Source: PGYR01 sp034670025 (GTDB lineage: Bacteria; Bacteroidota; Ignavibacteria; Kapaibacteriales; UBA2268). Taken from it: a stretch of 64,000 bases of DNA. Position 1 is the first letter of the stretch. Each line of letters starts with the position of its first letter. Below are positions 17,677 through 26,505 of the stretch, piece by piece. The position numbers were made by a program, and so were the translations under genes. Under the pieces are notes generated by a model. That model had not been told where the DNA came from, made no database searches, and was given only the letters and a program-made list of their open reading frames with translations. The stretch is taken from assembly GCA_034670025.1 (NCBI GenBank), contig JAXMOE010000003.1, positions 124,001 to 188,000 on the forward strand, given 5' to 3'.

Positions 17677-19218
17677 TTAATATTTAAACAAAATTTCTCT
17701 ATTTAATGCCTCTTCCAGCATATCTTTTCTCCTCTCTGCACCCCATTTTTCAATGTCTGGGAGCTCTTCGCCTTCTTTTATCAAAGTTATAATTATTTTA
17801 TCGTTTTTTGTGGTTATTTCTATATCAGAAACATTTTGGATTTGTCTTCGGTCCAATCCCTCAGCTATCCTAAGTATTCCTCCGAGTAGCCAAACAGATT
17901 TTTGTTTGTCACTACTCAGCATACTAAAGCTATTGTGGCTCTTTTTGGGGTGACTTTTGCGGTGATAGCGAGCGACGTTCGCTATTAGTTCAGCTTCTGT
18001 GTTAGTGAAGCCAGTCATTATACTGTTTTTAATTAGATAAAAACTATGCTTGTGGTGTTTATCGTGTGATATGTGGAAACCCACATCGTGTAGGTAACTT
18101 GCAGCTTCCAGTATTTCTCTTTCGTAAGATGTGCCTTCGTGTATTGACTTTAACTCATCAAACATTTTTGTACTAAGATTCAGAATATGTTTAGAGTGAG
18201 CCAAATCCGCACCATATTTTTCTGATAGAGCTAAAACAGTTTTGTACCTCAGGTCGGACAGCTTATTGTGTTGGGTTAAGCTCTCGCTTTGGGCAATAGT
18301 ATCGAACAATACTCCTTCTCTTAGTGCATAGCTCGAAACAACAAACTCCTCAATTCCCAACTCTTCTATTGCTACTTCTACTATCAAAGCTCCTGCTGTG
18401 ATAATATCTGTCCTCGAAGCGTCCATACCATCTAACTTAGAAATTTTCTTTGGTGAAGATGCTTTCTTTATCTTTTTTATGATTTTCAGAACATCTTTGG
18501 CGTCAACTGTTAAGCCATTTATTATATCGGGTATTTCTTTGTGTCGCTTCAGATAAGCCATTCCAATAAGGGTGGTCATAGTACCAGAAGTACCAACACA
18601 CTTAGTAAAACCAACATTTTTGATTTTATCTAAGGTCTGTGCCCATTCACCCCGAATGAAGTTCTTGCATTTTTCTATACTTTCATTATCAGAATTGACA
18701 CCATCAAAATACTTCTTAGTCAACCTAATAGCACCTAATTTGTTGCTCTGTAAGTGGAGGGTATCGCTATTCTTAGTTACTATTGTTTCTGTGCTACCGC
18801 CACCAATATCTATAATCAATGCTTTTTCATTGAGTATTGGTAAAGCGTGGTTAACACCTACCGAAATAAGTCGGGCTTCCTCTACCCCAGAAACAACTTC
18901 AAGTTCAATACCTGTTTCTCGTTTCACTCTTTCTATTAGCTCATCGGCATTCTTTGCTTCCCTTACGGCGGAAGTAGCAACAGCCCTAACTACTGCACCT
19001 TCGTGTGCAGCTAACTTTGCAAATGCTTTCAGTGTTGTTACAGCTCGCTTTACGGCATCTCGTTGCAGGTAACGCATATCGCCACTACTTGAACCAAGGC
19101 GAACTATCTCTTTGTCGCGTGATATTATATTGAGGATTTCATTCTCATCGACTGAAGCCGTTACCATGTGGAATGAATTTGTACCTACGTCAATTGCTGA
19201 AATTATAGGTTTACTCAT
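17677..19218 (-). CDS. ppx: Ppx/GppA exopolyphosphatase family protein
   Basis: This hydrolyses polyphosphate or pppGpp. The ASKHA fold shows its phosphate loops IDVGTNSFHM (9-18) and IDIGGGSTET (136-145), with the catalytic glutamate in GVEEARL (111-117). Residues about 325-513 are an HD-type C-terminal domain with LHDVGFH (HD at 377-378), as in full-length bacterial Ppx. The 513-residue length is normal. The start codon overlaps the last codons of the DUF4834 gene by 4 bp, so the two are translationally coupled. Whether polyphosphate or guanosine pentaphosphate is the substrate cannot be decided from sequence. Confidence 0.92.
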   Translation of the reverse strand: MSKPIISAIDVGTNSFHMVTASVDENEILNIISRDKEIVRLGSSSGDMRYLQRDAVKRAVTTLKAFAKLAAHEGAVVRAVATSAVREAKNADELIERVKRETGIELEVVSGVEEARLISVGVNHALPILNEKALIIDIGGGSTETIVTKNSDTLHLQSNKLGAIRLTKKYFDGVNSDNESIEKCKNFIRGEWAQTLDKIKNVGFTKCVGTSGTMTTLIGMAYLKRHKEIPDIINGLTVDAKDVLKIIKKIKKASSPKKISKLDGMDASRTDIITAGALIVEVAIEELGIEEFVVSSYALREGVLFDTIAQSESLTQHNKLSDLRYKTVLALSEKYGADLAHSKHILNLSTKMFDELKSIHEGTSYEREILEAASYLHDVGFHISHDKHHKHSFYLIKNSIMTGFTNTEAELIANVARYHRKSHPKKSHNSFSMLSSDKQKSVWLLGGILRIAEGLDRRQIQNVSDIEITTKNDKIIITLIKEGEELPDIEKWGAERRKDMLEEALNREILFKY

Positions 19219-19454
19219 TCGCCATCCTGTTGTTTTTTCTTTCCTGCTTCCCCTTTAAAAACCTTAGTTCCTTCCTTTTCAAATATTACTTCATCGTCGC
19301 TATTTCTTTGTCTTGCTTGCGTGGGAGGTTCTTGGGTTTGTTTACCTTTTGTCTTCTTTAGCCCAGTCAATGCTAAAATAAAATTTGTAGCACCTTTGAA
19401 AACTACAAAGACAAGCCCCAAAAGCAGTAGAAGGAAAAATATTATCTTACTCAT
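19215..19454 (-). CDS. DUF4834 small membrane protein
   Basis: The 79 residues begin with one hydrophobic helix (about 4-23), then a short amphipathic part and a polar, Gln/Lys-rich tail. The layout and the tail segment DDEVIFEKEGTKVFKGE match DUF4834, a small family found in Bacteroidota. It is coupled to ppx by an ATGA overlap and follows cdsA by 83 bp. Function unknown. Confidence 0.75.
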   Translation of the reverse strand: MSKIIFFLLLLLGLVFVVFKGATNFILALTGLKKTKGKQTQEPPTQARQRNSDDEVIFEKEGTKVFKGEAGKKKQQDGE

Positions 19455-19537
19455 AATCTAAATTCTGATTTCTTGTTGTTCTTTTTCTATATAATTTATA
19501 ATACGTAGTGTAAGTCTAATTCTTGTAATGATGTTCA

Positions 19538-20377
19538 TTAACTCATCAATATTAACAACATTAGAACTATTGGCGACACATAGATAACACCGTCAAACCT
19601 GTCCAAAAAGCCCCCATGTCCCGGGAAGAAATTTGAGCTGTCCTTTACTCCAGCATCACGTTTGAAGTGCGATTCGACCAAATCACCCACTTGGCAAAAT
19701 ATAGTAATTATCCCACCAATAACTAAGCTCTGAGTTAGTCCTAAGTTTGGATTGAGCCACATATTAAATCCAACAAAAGCAGCCGCTCCGAATAGGAATC
19801 CAGCTATTGCTCCTTCCCAAGTCTTCTTAGGGCTGTGCCTTGGGAATAGTTTGTTCTTCCCTATTGCCTTACCTATAAAATAGGCGGCACTATCGCACAC
19901 CCAAATAGCAACAAACATAGAAAGCACAAAATAGCCCATTTCCATATTAATATCACTAAAGTGGTTGAACTCGCGGATGGCTATCAGCGAAAAAAGTGGA
20001 AGAGCTATATAAACTATACCCCCTATACTTATAGATATATCCGCAATAGCAGAAATCTTATCTTTATAAAGCCCTGCCAAAAGCAATGCTGTACCAATCA
20101 GAGTTGGTAGTAAAAAGAAAAAAGTGCTATCGGGCATTTCTGCCGAACCAGTGAACACCAAATAGAAGTATCCACCCAATATCATAGTAAGTACAATCGT
20201 TATGTTCTCAATTGGGTTGAATCCTTTTGCTTTGCTCATACTGTAGAACTCATGCATACCGTAGCCAGCTATTATAAGCAGTGCAACGGCAAATGGGTGG
20301 CCACCATAGATGAACAAAAACAAGGCAACTGGAATACCAATTGCGGCTGTGAGTACTCTTTTTCCTAACTCTTTCAT
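19538..20377 (-). CDS. cdsA: Phosphatidate cytidylyltransferase
   Basis: CdsA makes CDP-diacylglycerol from phosphatidic acid and CTP for phospholipid synthesis in the inner membrane. The 279-residue polytopic protein has at least seven hydrophobic segments. The family signature near the C-terminus is intact: VGDLVESHFKRD, then PGHGG at 252-256 and LDRFD after it. DSAAYFIGK and SPKKTWEG, conserved in the family, are also present. It is the first gene of a minus-strand run ahead of DUF4834 and ppx, divergent from the MtnX-like gene with 35 bp between start codons, so the promoters of both must overlap. Confidence 0.95.
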   Translation of the reverse strand: MKELGKRVLTAAIGIPVALFLFIYGGHPFAVALLIIAGYGMHEFYSMSKAKGFNPIENITIVLTMILGGYFYLVFTGSAEMPDSTFFFLLPTLIGTALLLAGLYKDKISAIADISISIGGIVYIALPLFSLIAIREFNHFSDINMEMGYFVLSMFVAIWVCDSAAYFIGKAIGKNKLFPRHSPKKTWEGAIAGFLFGAAAFVGFNMWLNPNLGLTQSLVIGGIITIFCQVGDLVESHFKRDAGVKDSSNFFPGHGGFLDRFDGVIYVSPIVLMLLILMS

Positions 20378-20412
20378 AATTTACCAAAATCAAAATGAAA
20401 ATATAACAAAAA

Positions 20413-21132
20413 ATGTCAATTAAATACACAGATATAAAGGTATTTTGCGATTTCGATGGCACAGTAACGCTCAAAGATGTTGGTAACAAGCTATTTGAGA
20501 GGGTTGGGCACTTCGAAGAGCTAAACGAAGATTTTAGAGCTGGTAAGCTAAGTATATACAAATATTGGCACAAACTTTGCAGTATGTTACCTAAAGGCAC
20601 TACATTAGATGACTTACGCGAACAAGCAAAGCAATTTGAGATAGATTCTTACTTCAAAAACTTTGTTGACTTTTGCGAAAGAAAGAACTTAGATTTGTAC
20701 ATTGTAAGCGATGGATTTGATTTTTATATTAATCAAATATTAGAGCAAAATGGCTTCAATCTGCCAGTAGTGAGCAATAAGTTAATTGAAAAGGACAGTA
20801 AGTTAGTACCAGAATACACTTACGCTTCCGAATCGTGTAACTGCTATTCGGCTAATTGCAAACGGAATTTTGTTCTTAACAAGAGTGACGACAAATCGTT
20901 GAAGATTTACATTGGCGATGGATATTCGGACTTTTGCGCAGCCGAACACTGCGATATTATATTTGCTAAGAAATACTTAGCAGCCCATTGCAACGAAAAT
21001 AGTTTGCCACACTATAATTTTAAGACTTTTTTCGATGTAAAAAGGATATTAGAAAAGAAGATAAATGAAAACACATTCAAAAAAAGAAATAGAGCTACCG
21101 TCAAGGCAAAAAATGCTTATAAATATGAGTAA
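20413..21132 (+). CDS. HAD-superfamily phosphatase, MtnX-like
   Basis: This HAD IB hydrolase has the nucleophile motif DFDGT at residues 13-17 (Asp13 nucleophile, Asp15 acid/base), motif II serine in YIVSDGFD, and motif III/IV in IGDGYSDFCAA followed by the Cys-containing FAKKYLAAHC stretch typical of MtnX. MtnX dephosphorylates 2-hydroxy-3-keto-5-methylthiopentenyl-1-phosphate in methionine salvage, but no other mtn genes are nearby, so phosphoserine phosphatase-like activity is also possible. The 239-residue length fits. Its 3' end overlaps the downstream histidine kinase gene. Confidence 0.8.
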   Translation: MSIKYTDIKVFCDFDGTVTLKDVGNKLFERVGHFEELNEDFRAGKLSIYKYWHKLCSMLPKGTTLDDLREQAKQFEIDSYFKNFVDFCERKNLDLYIVSDGFDFYINQILEQNGFNLPVVSNKLIEKDSKLVPEYTYASESCNCYSANCKRNFVLNKSDDKSLKIYIGDGYSDFCAAEHCDIIFAKKYLAAHCNENSLPHYNFKTFFDVKRILEKKINENTFKKRNRATVKAKNAYKYE

Positions 21133-22657
21133 ATACGCTTTATTGGCATTGCTAACCATTCTGACTTTTAGCCCTGCAGCTAACTCACAAAGCTATAAGG
21201 CAGAAATAGACTATGCTCAAGTAAATGGTGAACCAGCTGAATTTGTTTACAAAGACAAAATTGTAATTACTACTACTGATTCTATCATATTCGAATACAT
21301 GGTAACCCCAGAAGTTGACAGCAAGACCGTAAGGTACAGAACTATGCTGATTATGAATCAGGATACTTCTGTCAACTTGGTTGACAATCTGAATGTTAGA
21401 TATACAAACTTACCAGAAGCCGAGTACACCTTCCGAATTAGTGCTTTGAGCGACAAAGGCACTTGGGTAGCCGAAGAAGATGAAATTCACTTTATCGTTG
21501 ACAACGAATTAGCTAAACTAATTACTAAACTTGACAATCAGACCGTAATAAACGAAGACTTACAGACAAAAATCACAGAATTAGAAAGCGGTAATAGTTT
21601 TGTTTCAAACTTAGCCGACATAGCGTTGATAATTATTATATCCGTAATAGCAATATTTGTATTAATTTACTTGAAGAACAGACCAAGAAACAATAAAAAG
21701 AAATCGGAAAACAAGCAAACAGAGGGCCCCATGAGTGCTGAAGCAAAATCAATAGAACAGGAAAACGCAGACCTGAGAAAAGAGATAAAAGCTCTGAGAA
21801 TGCAAATAGATAAAATGCAATCGCAAAGCAGAAAACTGATGGTTCAGAACAAAGAACTACAAGAAACAGTGAACAAAACTGACAAGTCTAAAAAAGAGTT
21901 AGAAGACTTGCAAAAACAAAAAGAAGAGCTGTTCTCAGTAATTGTACATGACATTAAAAACCCTGCCTCTGTAATAAAAGGACTGGTTGATTTGCTAACC
22001 AATTACGACAGCACTGCCAATGACTTCGATGATATAATGAAGGATATTGCAGAAAGTTCAAGTCGAATATTGAGACTATCTTCTGAAATAAGTAAGATTA
22101 TGGCACTGGAAGGAACTGGACTCAACTTAGAGTACGAAAAAGTTGATATGAATGATATTGCTCAAGATGTGTTTATGAGAAATACATTCAACGCAAGAAA
22201 CAAAAAATTAACTTACGAATCTGTTTTAGGTGAAGACCTACCTGAAATCAATTTAGATGTATTGAGAATAGATGAAGTAATGGACAACCTAATTTCCAAT
22301 GCAATAAAGTACACACAAATTGGTGGCTCCGTATTAGTAGAGACGGATTATGACAAAGATAAAAAGCACGTTATTTTCAGTGTCAGTGACACTGGACTTG
22401 GTCTATCGGAAGAAGACATAAAGCGTACATTCCAAAAAGGAGCAACCCTAAGTAGCAAGCCAACTGGCGGCGAGTCGGCCACTGGTCTTGGACTTTGGAT
22501 AGTGAAGAAAATGGTTGAAGCTCACGATGGATATGTATGGGTAAAAAGCAAGAAAAACGAGGGCTCTACTTTCGCTTTCTCTATACCAGTAAACAACAAG
22601 GTTCAATCGAAAATAGTAACTACTGAAGCAGAAGAAGCAGCAGCTGAGCAGAATTAG
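21113..22657 (+). CDS. Sensor histidine kinase with Y_Y_Y periplasmic domain
   Basis: A membrane kinase reading an extracytoplasmic signal. I start it at the ATG at 21113, preceded by AAGG; a second ATG at 21125 is also possible, while starts further upstream would put a charged tail before the signal peptide. The signal peptide ends at NSQ. The periplasmic part is a single Y_Y_Y beta domain without the usual propeller (YTNLPEAEYTFRISAL), then a helix around residues 168-188, a coiled coil with repeated E/K/Q, and HisKA with the phospho-acceptor His279 in IVHDIKNP. HATPase boxes NLISNAIKYT, DTGLGLS and GLGLWIVKK follow. It overlaps the upstream phosphatase by 20 bp. No response regulator is adjacent. 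Confidence 0.88.
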   Translation: MLINMSKYALLALLTILTFSPAANSQSYKAEIDYAQVNGEPAEFVYKDKIVITTTDSIIFEYMVTPEVDSKTVRYRTMLIMNQDTSVNLVDNLNVRYTNLPEAEYTFRISALSDKGTWVAEEDEIHFIVDNELAKLITKLDNQTVINEDLQTKITELESGNSFVSNLADIALIIIISVIAIFVLIYLKNRPRNNKKKSENKQTEGPMSAEAKSIEQENADLRKEIKALRMQIDKMQSQSRKLMVQNKELQETVNKTDKSKKELEDLQKQKEELFSVIVHDIKNPASVIKGLVDLLTNYDSTANDFDDIMKDIAESSSRILRLSSEISKIMALEGTGLNLEYEKVDMNDIAQDVFMRNTFNARNKKLTYESVLGEDLPEINLDVLRIDEVMDNLISNAIKYTQIGGSVLVETDYDKDKKHVIFSVSDTGLGLSEEDIKRTFQKGATLSSKPTGGESATGLGLWIVKKMVEAHDGYVWVKSKKNEGSTFAFSIPVNNKVQSKIVTTEAEEAAAEQN

Positions 22658-22668
22658 AGTGAGTAATT

Positions 22669-23820
22669 TTAATTTCCCAATAATGATTTAACAAATGGGG
22701 CTATAAAATGGTGCGGAGTCAAACTTCTAATTACCCTAAAATCTTGTAAAAGAGATGATTGGGAGTTTAAAAAATTGAATATTATGTGAGCTGGTACTTT
22801 GCTGAACATATCACTGAACAGTTGATGTCCTTTGTAATCACCTTTTGCTAATACTTTTAGCATAGTACTATCATATAATCTGTCCTTTTTTCCTATGTGT
22901 TCATCTATTGGAGTGGGAATTCCACTTGCCTTATAGTTATCTAATATCTTGGTTATTGTCTGCTGGGTGTTGTAGAAAGTATAGCCAGTGGAACCGCGAG
23001 TGTCTCCCCCTGCAGTACCAATATTAATTATTCTTCCTTCTGCTCGGCTAAATTTATAATCTGTCATTGGTATAACGCCAAACTCTTCATCTATAGTTTT
23101 ATAATTCTCAATCCCTAAAACATTGTGAATGTAATCATCTAATTTCATATCATATTCATCTTTATCCAATAATTTTTCTGAAAATAAAGTATATTCCACC
23201 AAAGCACTTGTCTCGCTAGTTGGAAGAAGATAAACGAAAGTACAACCGTGTTCTTGACTCGGGCGAAAATCCATCAAGTGTATCTGATTTGGATTTAGTT
23301 TGAGCTCATCAGATTCTATAAATTTTCCTTTAAAATGTTGCCTTAAGTAAGTGTCAGAGGACTTCAGTGCTGGTTTTTTTAGTAAGGAATTGAAAGCATA
23401 TTCAGCAGTTATTGTATCGCTCTTAGTTACAATTTCAACTTTATCATTCGTTTGACTGTAAGACTCAATCTCGGAATAAAGGAAATGTACATTAGATTGT
23501 TGTTTTAAATAATCCAATGTCAACCTATAAAAGTCCACACTCCTAATCATCTTGTATTCAAAACTACCGTTGTCGAGCTTGATTTTTTCACCACTATTAG
23601 TAAAAAATAGCATATCGCTCCACTTCCTGTGGACTATATCATCAAATACAGATGTGCCATTGTCCCAAAAACACCAAGTTTTGTCATTGCTCAACTTTTC
23701 TTCTTTATCAACTATCAGTATAGATTTATCAGCCCAAACGCCATGTTGCAAAGCGAGATAAGCTATGCTTAGACCTGCCATACCGCCGCCACAAATTGCT
23801 ATGTCAAAGTGCTTGCCCAT
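22669..23820 (-). CDS. crtY: Lycopene cyclase (CrtY type)
   Basis: The enzyme converts the psi ends of lycopene to beta rings, giving beta- or gamma-carotene. The 383-residue protein has the FAD/NAD-binding start ICGGGMAGLS (9-18), a DKTWCFWD motif characteristic of CrtY, a MDFR segment, and IGTAGGDTRGSTGY near residue 270, which is strongly conserved in bacterial CrtY. It ends 11 bp from the convergent kinase gene. The downstream gene on the same strand order is a LysE transporter 36 bp upstream of its start. No other crt genes lie in this window, so the pathway must be completed elsewhere. Confidence 0.92.
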   Translation of the reverse strand: MGKHFDIAICGGGMAGLSIAYLALQHGVWADKSILIVDKEEKLSNDKTWCFWDNGTSVFDDIVHRKWSDMLFFTNSGEKIKLDNGSFEYKMIRSVDFYRLTLDYLKQQSNVHFLYSEIESYSQTNDKVEIVTKSDTITAEYAFNSLLKKPALKSSDTYLRQHFKGKFIESDELKLNPNQIHLMDFRPSQEHGCTFVYLLPTSETSALVEYTLFSEKLLDKDEYDMKLDDYIHNVLGIENYKTIDEEFGVIPMTDYKFSRAEGRIINIGTAGGDTRGSTGYTFYNTQQTITKILDNYKASGIPTPIDEHIGKKDRLYDSTMLKVLAKGDYKGHQLFSDMFSKVPAHIIFNFLNSQSSLLQDFRVIRSLTPHHFIAPFVKSLLGN

Positions 23821-23856
23821 TGGTTAAACTGATTGTTATTAAAAAAAAGATAATAA

Positions 23857-24567
23857 TTAGATAGCCAGTACGAAACGTAAAAGTTCGGGCCATTTGGAAA
23901 CAGAAAGCAATCGGAACCCAAGAAAAGTACCGAATCCGATGAATGTAACTCCTGCAGCTTGTTTTATTCTGAATATCATATTTTCAGAAAATTTGTGCTT
24001 GTATTTGTTTGTCATAGAAGCAACAAAATTTACCCAAAATAAGTTACCTAATCCGAAGCCCAGAGCAAAAAGAAAGTTCGAAATTGCCGAGCCAGTTGTC
24101 ATTCCTGCATCTTGCACCCAGATAGTAACCGCAGCCAGCGATGGTAAAAATGTGGGGTTTGCTAAGTTAGTTAAAGCTATTGCAACACCTAAGAATATGG
24201 GGCCTTTTCTACCTAATTTTGAAGTAAAACTTTCAGCATCATTTTTGTTTTTACTAGTAGCACTTCGCTTAGATTTCAAGTTTAAGAAACCCATAATGAA
24301 AAGCACTGAAATAATGCCAATTTGGAAAAATAGATAAGCGTTCGGAAATTGATTTGAAAAACTATCGAAAGTAGAAATAGCAGCCGAAGTGGCAAATATA
24401 ACACCCAAGCAATATAGGAAATCCATTGCGGCATTACCCAAAGCTAAGTGAAATCCAGACTTTTTGTTTTGAAACAGTCCTATCTCAATGGCAGTCACTC
24501 CCACAGGTCCAGGAGGAAGAGCCAATACTACGCCAACTATAAACCCAAATAGTATAGATATATCCAA
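23857..24567 (-). CDS. LysE/RhtB family translocator
   Basis: A six-helix inner-membrane exporter of the LysE superfamily, which moves amino acids or other small solutes out of the cell. The N-terminal helix with ALPPGPVGVTAIE (residues 16-28) is the family signature, followed by FHLALGNAAMDF. The second half repeats the fold with LANPTFLPSLAAV and a glycine-rich segment near 165-180. The 236 residues are slightly longer than typical LysE. It is 36 bp upstream of crtY on the same strand and probably co-transcribed. Substrate unknown. Confidence 0.88.
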   Translation of the reverse strand: MDISILFGFIVGVVLALPPGPVGVTAIEIGLFQNKKSGFHLALGNAAMDFLYCLGVIFATSAAISTFDSFSNQFPNAYLFFQIGIISVLFIMGFLNLKSKRSATSKNKNDAESFTSKLGRKGPIFLGVAIALTNLANPTFLPSLAAVTIWVQDAGMTTGSAISNFLFALGFGLGNLFWVNFVASMTNKYKHKFSENMIFRIKQAAGVTFIGFGTFLGFRLLSVSKWPELLRFVLAI

Positions 24568-24719
24568 ACTTCATCAATGGTTGTTAACAATGTCTGACAT
24601 ATAAGTTAAATTAACTCAATGCCAAATGGCAATTTAATAAACTAAATCATAATATAAAAAATAATTTCTCAACTTTATACGCTATTCCACTGCAATACAT
24701 CGGCTTATAGAGCCTTCAC

Positions 24720-25340
24720 TTAAAACATATAAGTTAGACCAATACCACTAGAAAACCCAGACAAATCAGAATTGTCCAAATCATTATATTCTACCCCATT
24801 AACTATCCTATAACCAGCGGACACATTGAGGAATATGTATTTATACATTTGTATATAAATATTAGCAACTGGTTCTATTATTGTAACCCAATCACCCGTA
24901 AGGTCATCTAATATAGGCGACCCTTGTGATGCGGTAAAGCTCATTTGTCCAAATCCTATATTTAGCCCCAGTGATGTAAGTAAGAATGACCTACTTATGA
25001 AATATGAGGTGTTCAAGGCGTAATAGTCGAACCTCAATGCTGCAGTTGGCTCTCCTTCAACAGGAGTAAATGCAACAGATTGATCAAATAAATAGAAGTA
25101 CTCTACCCCAATTGTCAAATTTTCGCTGGCAAATGCACTCGCCTTTATTCCCAAATCGTTTATCGTAAATCTATCATTACTAATAATTTTATAATTAGCC
25201 GAAATCATCGCCCTCATTTCGGAGGTGTTATTAAGCGGTTTTCGTTCGTAATTATCATATTGCCCACCAGGAAGCCCTTGCGAGTTAGCAATGTAGCCAC
25301 ACAATAGTAAGCTAAGTAAATATATAGTTGTTAGTTTAAT
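24720..25340 (-). CDS. Small outer-membrane beta-barrel protein, probable ATT start
   Basis: The product is rich in alternating hydrophobic strands ending in an aromatic (GIGLTYMF at the C-terminus), typical of an 8-10-strand outer-membrane barrel. No ATG/GTG gives a signal peptide. A TTG start near 25304 would leave only CGYIANSQ. Reading upstream in frame to an ATT at 25338-25340 gives IKLTTIYLLSLLLCGY, a textbook signal peptide with a cleavage site after ANS. That ATT overlaps the stop of the DUF302 gene by 10 nt, so translational coupling could allow a rare AUU start. It ends 152 bp before the LysE gene. Family unknown. Confidence 0.65.
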   Translation of the reverse strand: MKLTTIYLLSLLLCGYIANSQGLPGGQYDNYERKPLNNTSEMRAMISANYKIISNDRFTINDLGIKASAFASENLTIGVEYFYLFDQSVAFTPVEGEPTAALRFDYYALNTSYFISRSFLLTSLGLNIGFGQMSFTASQGSPILDDLTGDWVTIIEPVANIYIQMYKYIFLNVSAGYRIVNGVEYNDLDNSDLSGFSSGIGLTYMF

Positions 25341-25720
25341 CTTTCTATTACCTGAATTAATTTATCTTCAACCTCTTTTGCTATTGCACCAAGCTTCTCA
25401 TTGTTAACTGCTTGCATAGAAGCCATAGGGCTAACGGCTGATACTTCGTACTGACCATCGGCAACTTCTACTACTATTACGTTACATGGCAGCATAACTC
25501 CAACTTTTTCTTCTATTGTCAATGCCTTATGTGCAAAGTGAGGATTACATGCTCCCAAAATACGATATTTTTTGAAATCAACATCTATTTTTTCTTTTAA
25601 AGTATTAGTTACATCAATCTGAGTGAGCACCCCAAACCCTTCAGTTTTAAGCTCAGCTGTTACTTTTTCTATTATTTCTTCAAAATCGCCTTTCAATGTT
25701 GTGCTGTATGAGTAATTCAT
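25331..25720 (-). CDS. DUF302 domain protein
   Basis: DUF302 proteins are small alpha/beta domains of unknown function found in many bacteria, often with redox or sulfur genes. The 129 residues carry the family landmarks GACNP (about 57-61) and LPCNV (about 78-82), whose cysteines may be functional. Start MNYSYSTTLKGDFEE is typical of the family. Its stop codon overlaps the predicted ATT start of the outer-membrane protein, so the two form one transcription unit. No signal peptide is present, so it is cytoplasmic. Confidence 0.9.
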   Translation of the reverse strand: MNYSYSTTLKGDFEEIIEKVTAELKTEGFGVLTQIDVTNTLKEKIDVDFKKYRILGACNPHFAHKALTIEEKVGVMLPCNVIVVEVADGQYEVSAVSPMASMQAVNNEKLGAIAKEVEDKLIQVIERLN

Positions 25721-25839
25721 ATTTATTGTTCCTTGTTTGATAATAAAATTAGTTGAAACAAATTGTATTATTTATTAGTAATTATAGTTATGATGAAATA
25801 GTCAACAAAATATTTTGAATAATCAATTGGAGATGAAAT

Positions 25840-26505
25840 TTGAAAAAAAGATACTATATAATTAATAAACGGATTTTATCTCGTGTGTTTTTGCTAACAC
25901 TAATAGCAATAATACTCCCCTCTTGTGTATCAATAGAAACTACATCCTATTCTGACCCGGCATTTATAGCTAAACCATACAACAGAATTTGTGTTTACTC
26001 TGTGGAAACAGATTTGAACAAACGATCGAATATTGAAAGTATATTTGTTGACGAGTTTTTGGACGAAGGAATAACAGCAGTGGAGGGTTCAATGATATTC
26101 CCACCAACAAGGGAGTGGAAAGAAGAAGATTTTCAAGGTATATTACTAACTAATAAATTTGATGCTTTTTTGAAAGTTGAAATAATAGATGAAAATGTTA
26201 AAGTAACAACCACACCAATTTACGACACCGACACTTACACTTCGACTAGAGAGAACGAAGATGGTGAAACAGAGACTTATACTGAAACCAGAACGACTTT
26301 AAACGAGAATAGGAATGTCCATTTGCACAACAAGTTTCAAGCAGATTTGATTGATGTAAAGACTAACAAAATTGCGTGGCGTGGGTTTTCTGCTACAGAT
26401 GCAGAAGTTGGTAATATGGCTATTAGCAGGGCTACAATAATTGAAAAATTTGCCGAAAGTGTAATAGAAGAATTAGAGTTCAAAAAACATATTTTGGTTA
26501 GGTAG
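25840..26505 (+). CDS. Paralogous lipoprotein 1 of 3
   Basis: A predicted lipoprotein (lipobox ILPSC) of about 221 residues. I use the TTG at 25840 because it sits 7 nt after GGAG and puts a normal signal peptide in frame; the ATG at 25833 is in a different frame. It shares with the next two genes the pattern S-D-P-x-F, Y-x-x-I/V-x-V, a L-N-x-R-x-x-x-E segment, PPTREW and a helical C-terminus with a E-L-x-x-K-x-H-I ending. The middle is a Thr/Glu-rich insertion (residues about 125-155). The fold resembles DUF4136-type lipoproteins, but I cannot name the family with confidence. Function unknown; the next gene begins directly after its stop. Confidence 0.75.
   Translation: MKKRYYIINKRILSRVFLLTLIAIILPSCVSIETTSYSDPAFIAKPYNRICVYSVETDLNKRSNIESIFVDEFLDEGITAVEGSMIFPPTREWKEEDFQGILLTNKFDAFLKVEIIDENVKVTTTPIYDTDTYTSTRENEDGETETYTETRTTLNENRNVHLHNKFQADLIDVKTNKIAWRGFSATDAEVGNMAISRATIIEKFAESVIEELEFKKHILVR

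Noticed and set aside
25304..25340. TTG at about 25304 as the start of the outer-membrane protein
   Set aside because: It would delete most of the signal peptide, leaving only CGYIANSQ; the ATT at 25338-25340 explains the sequence better.
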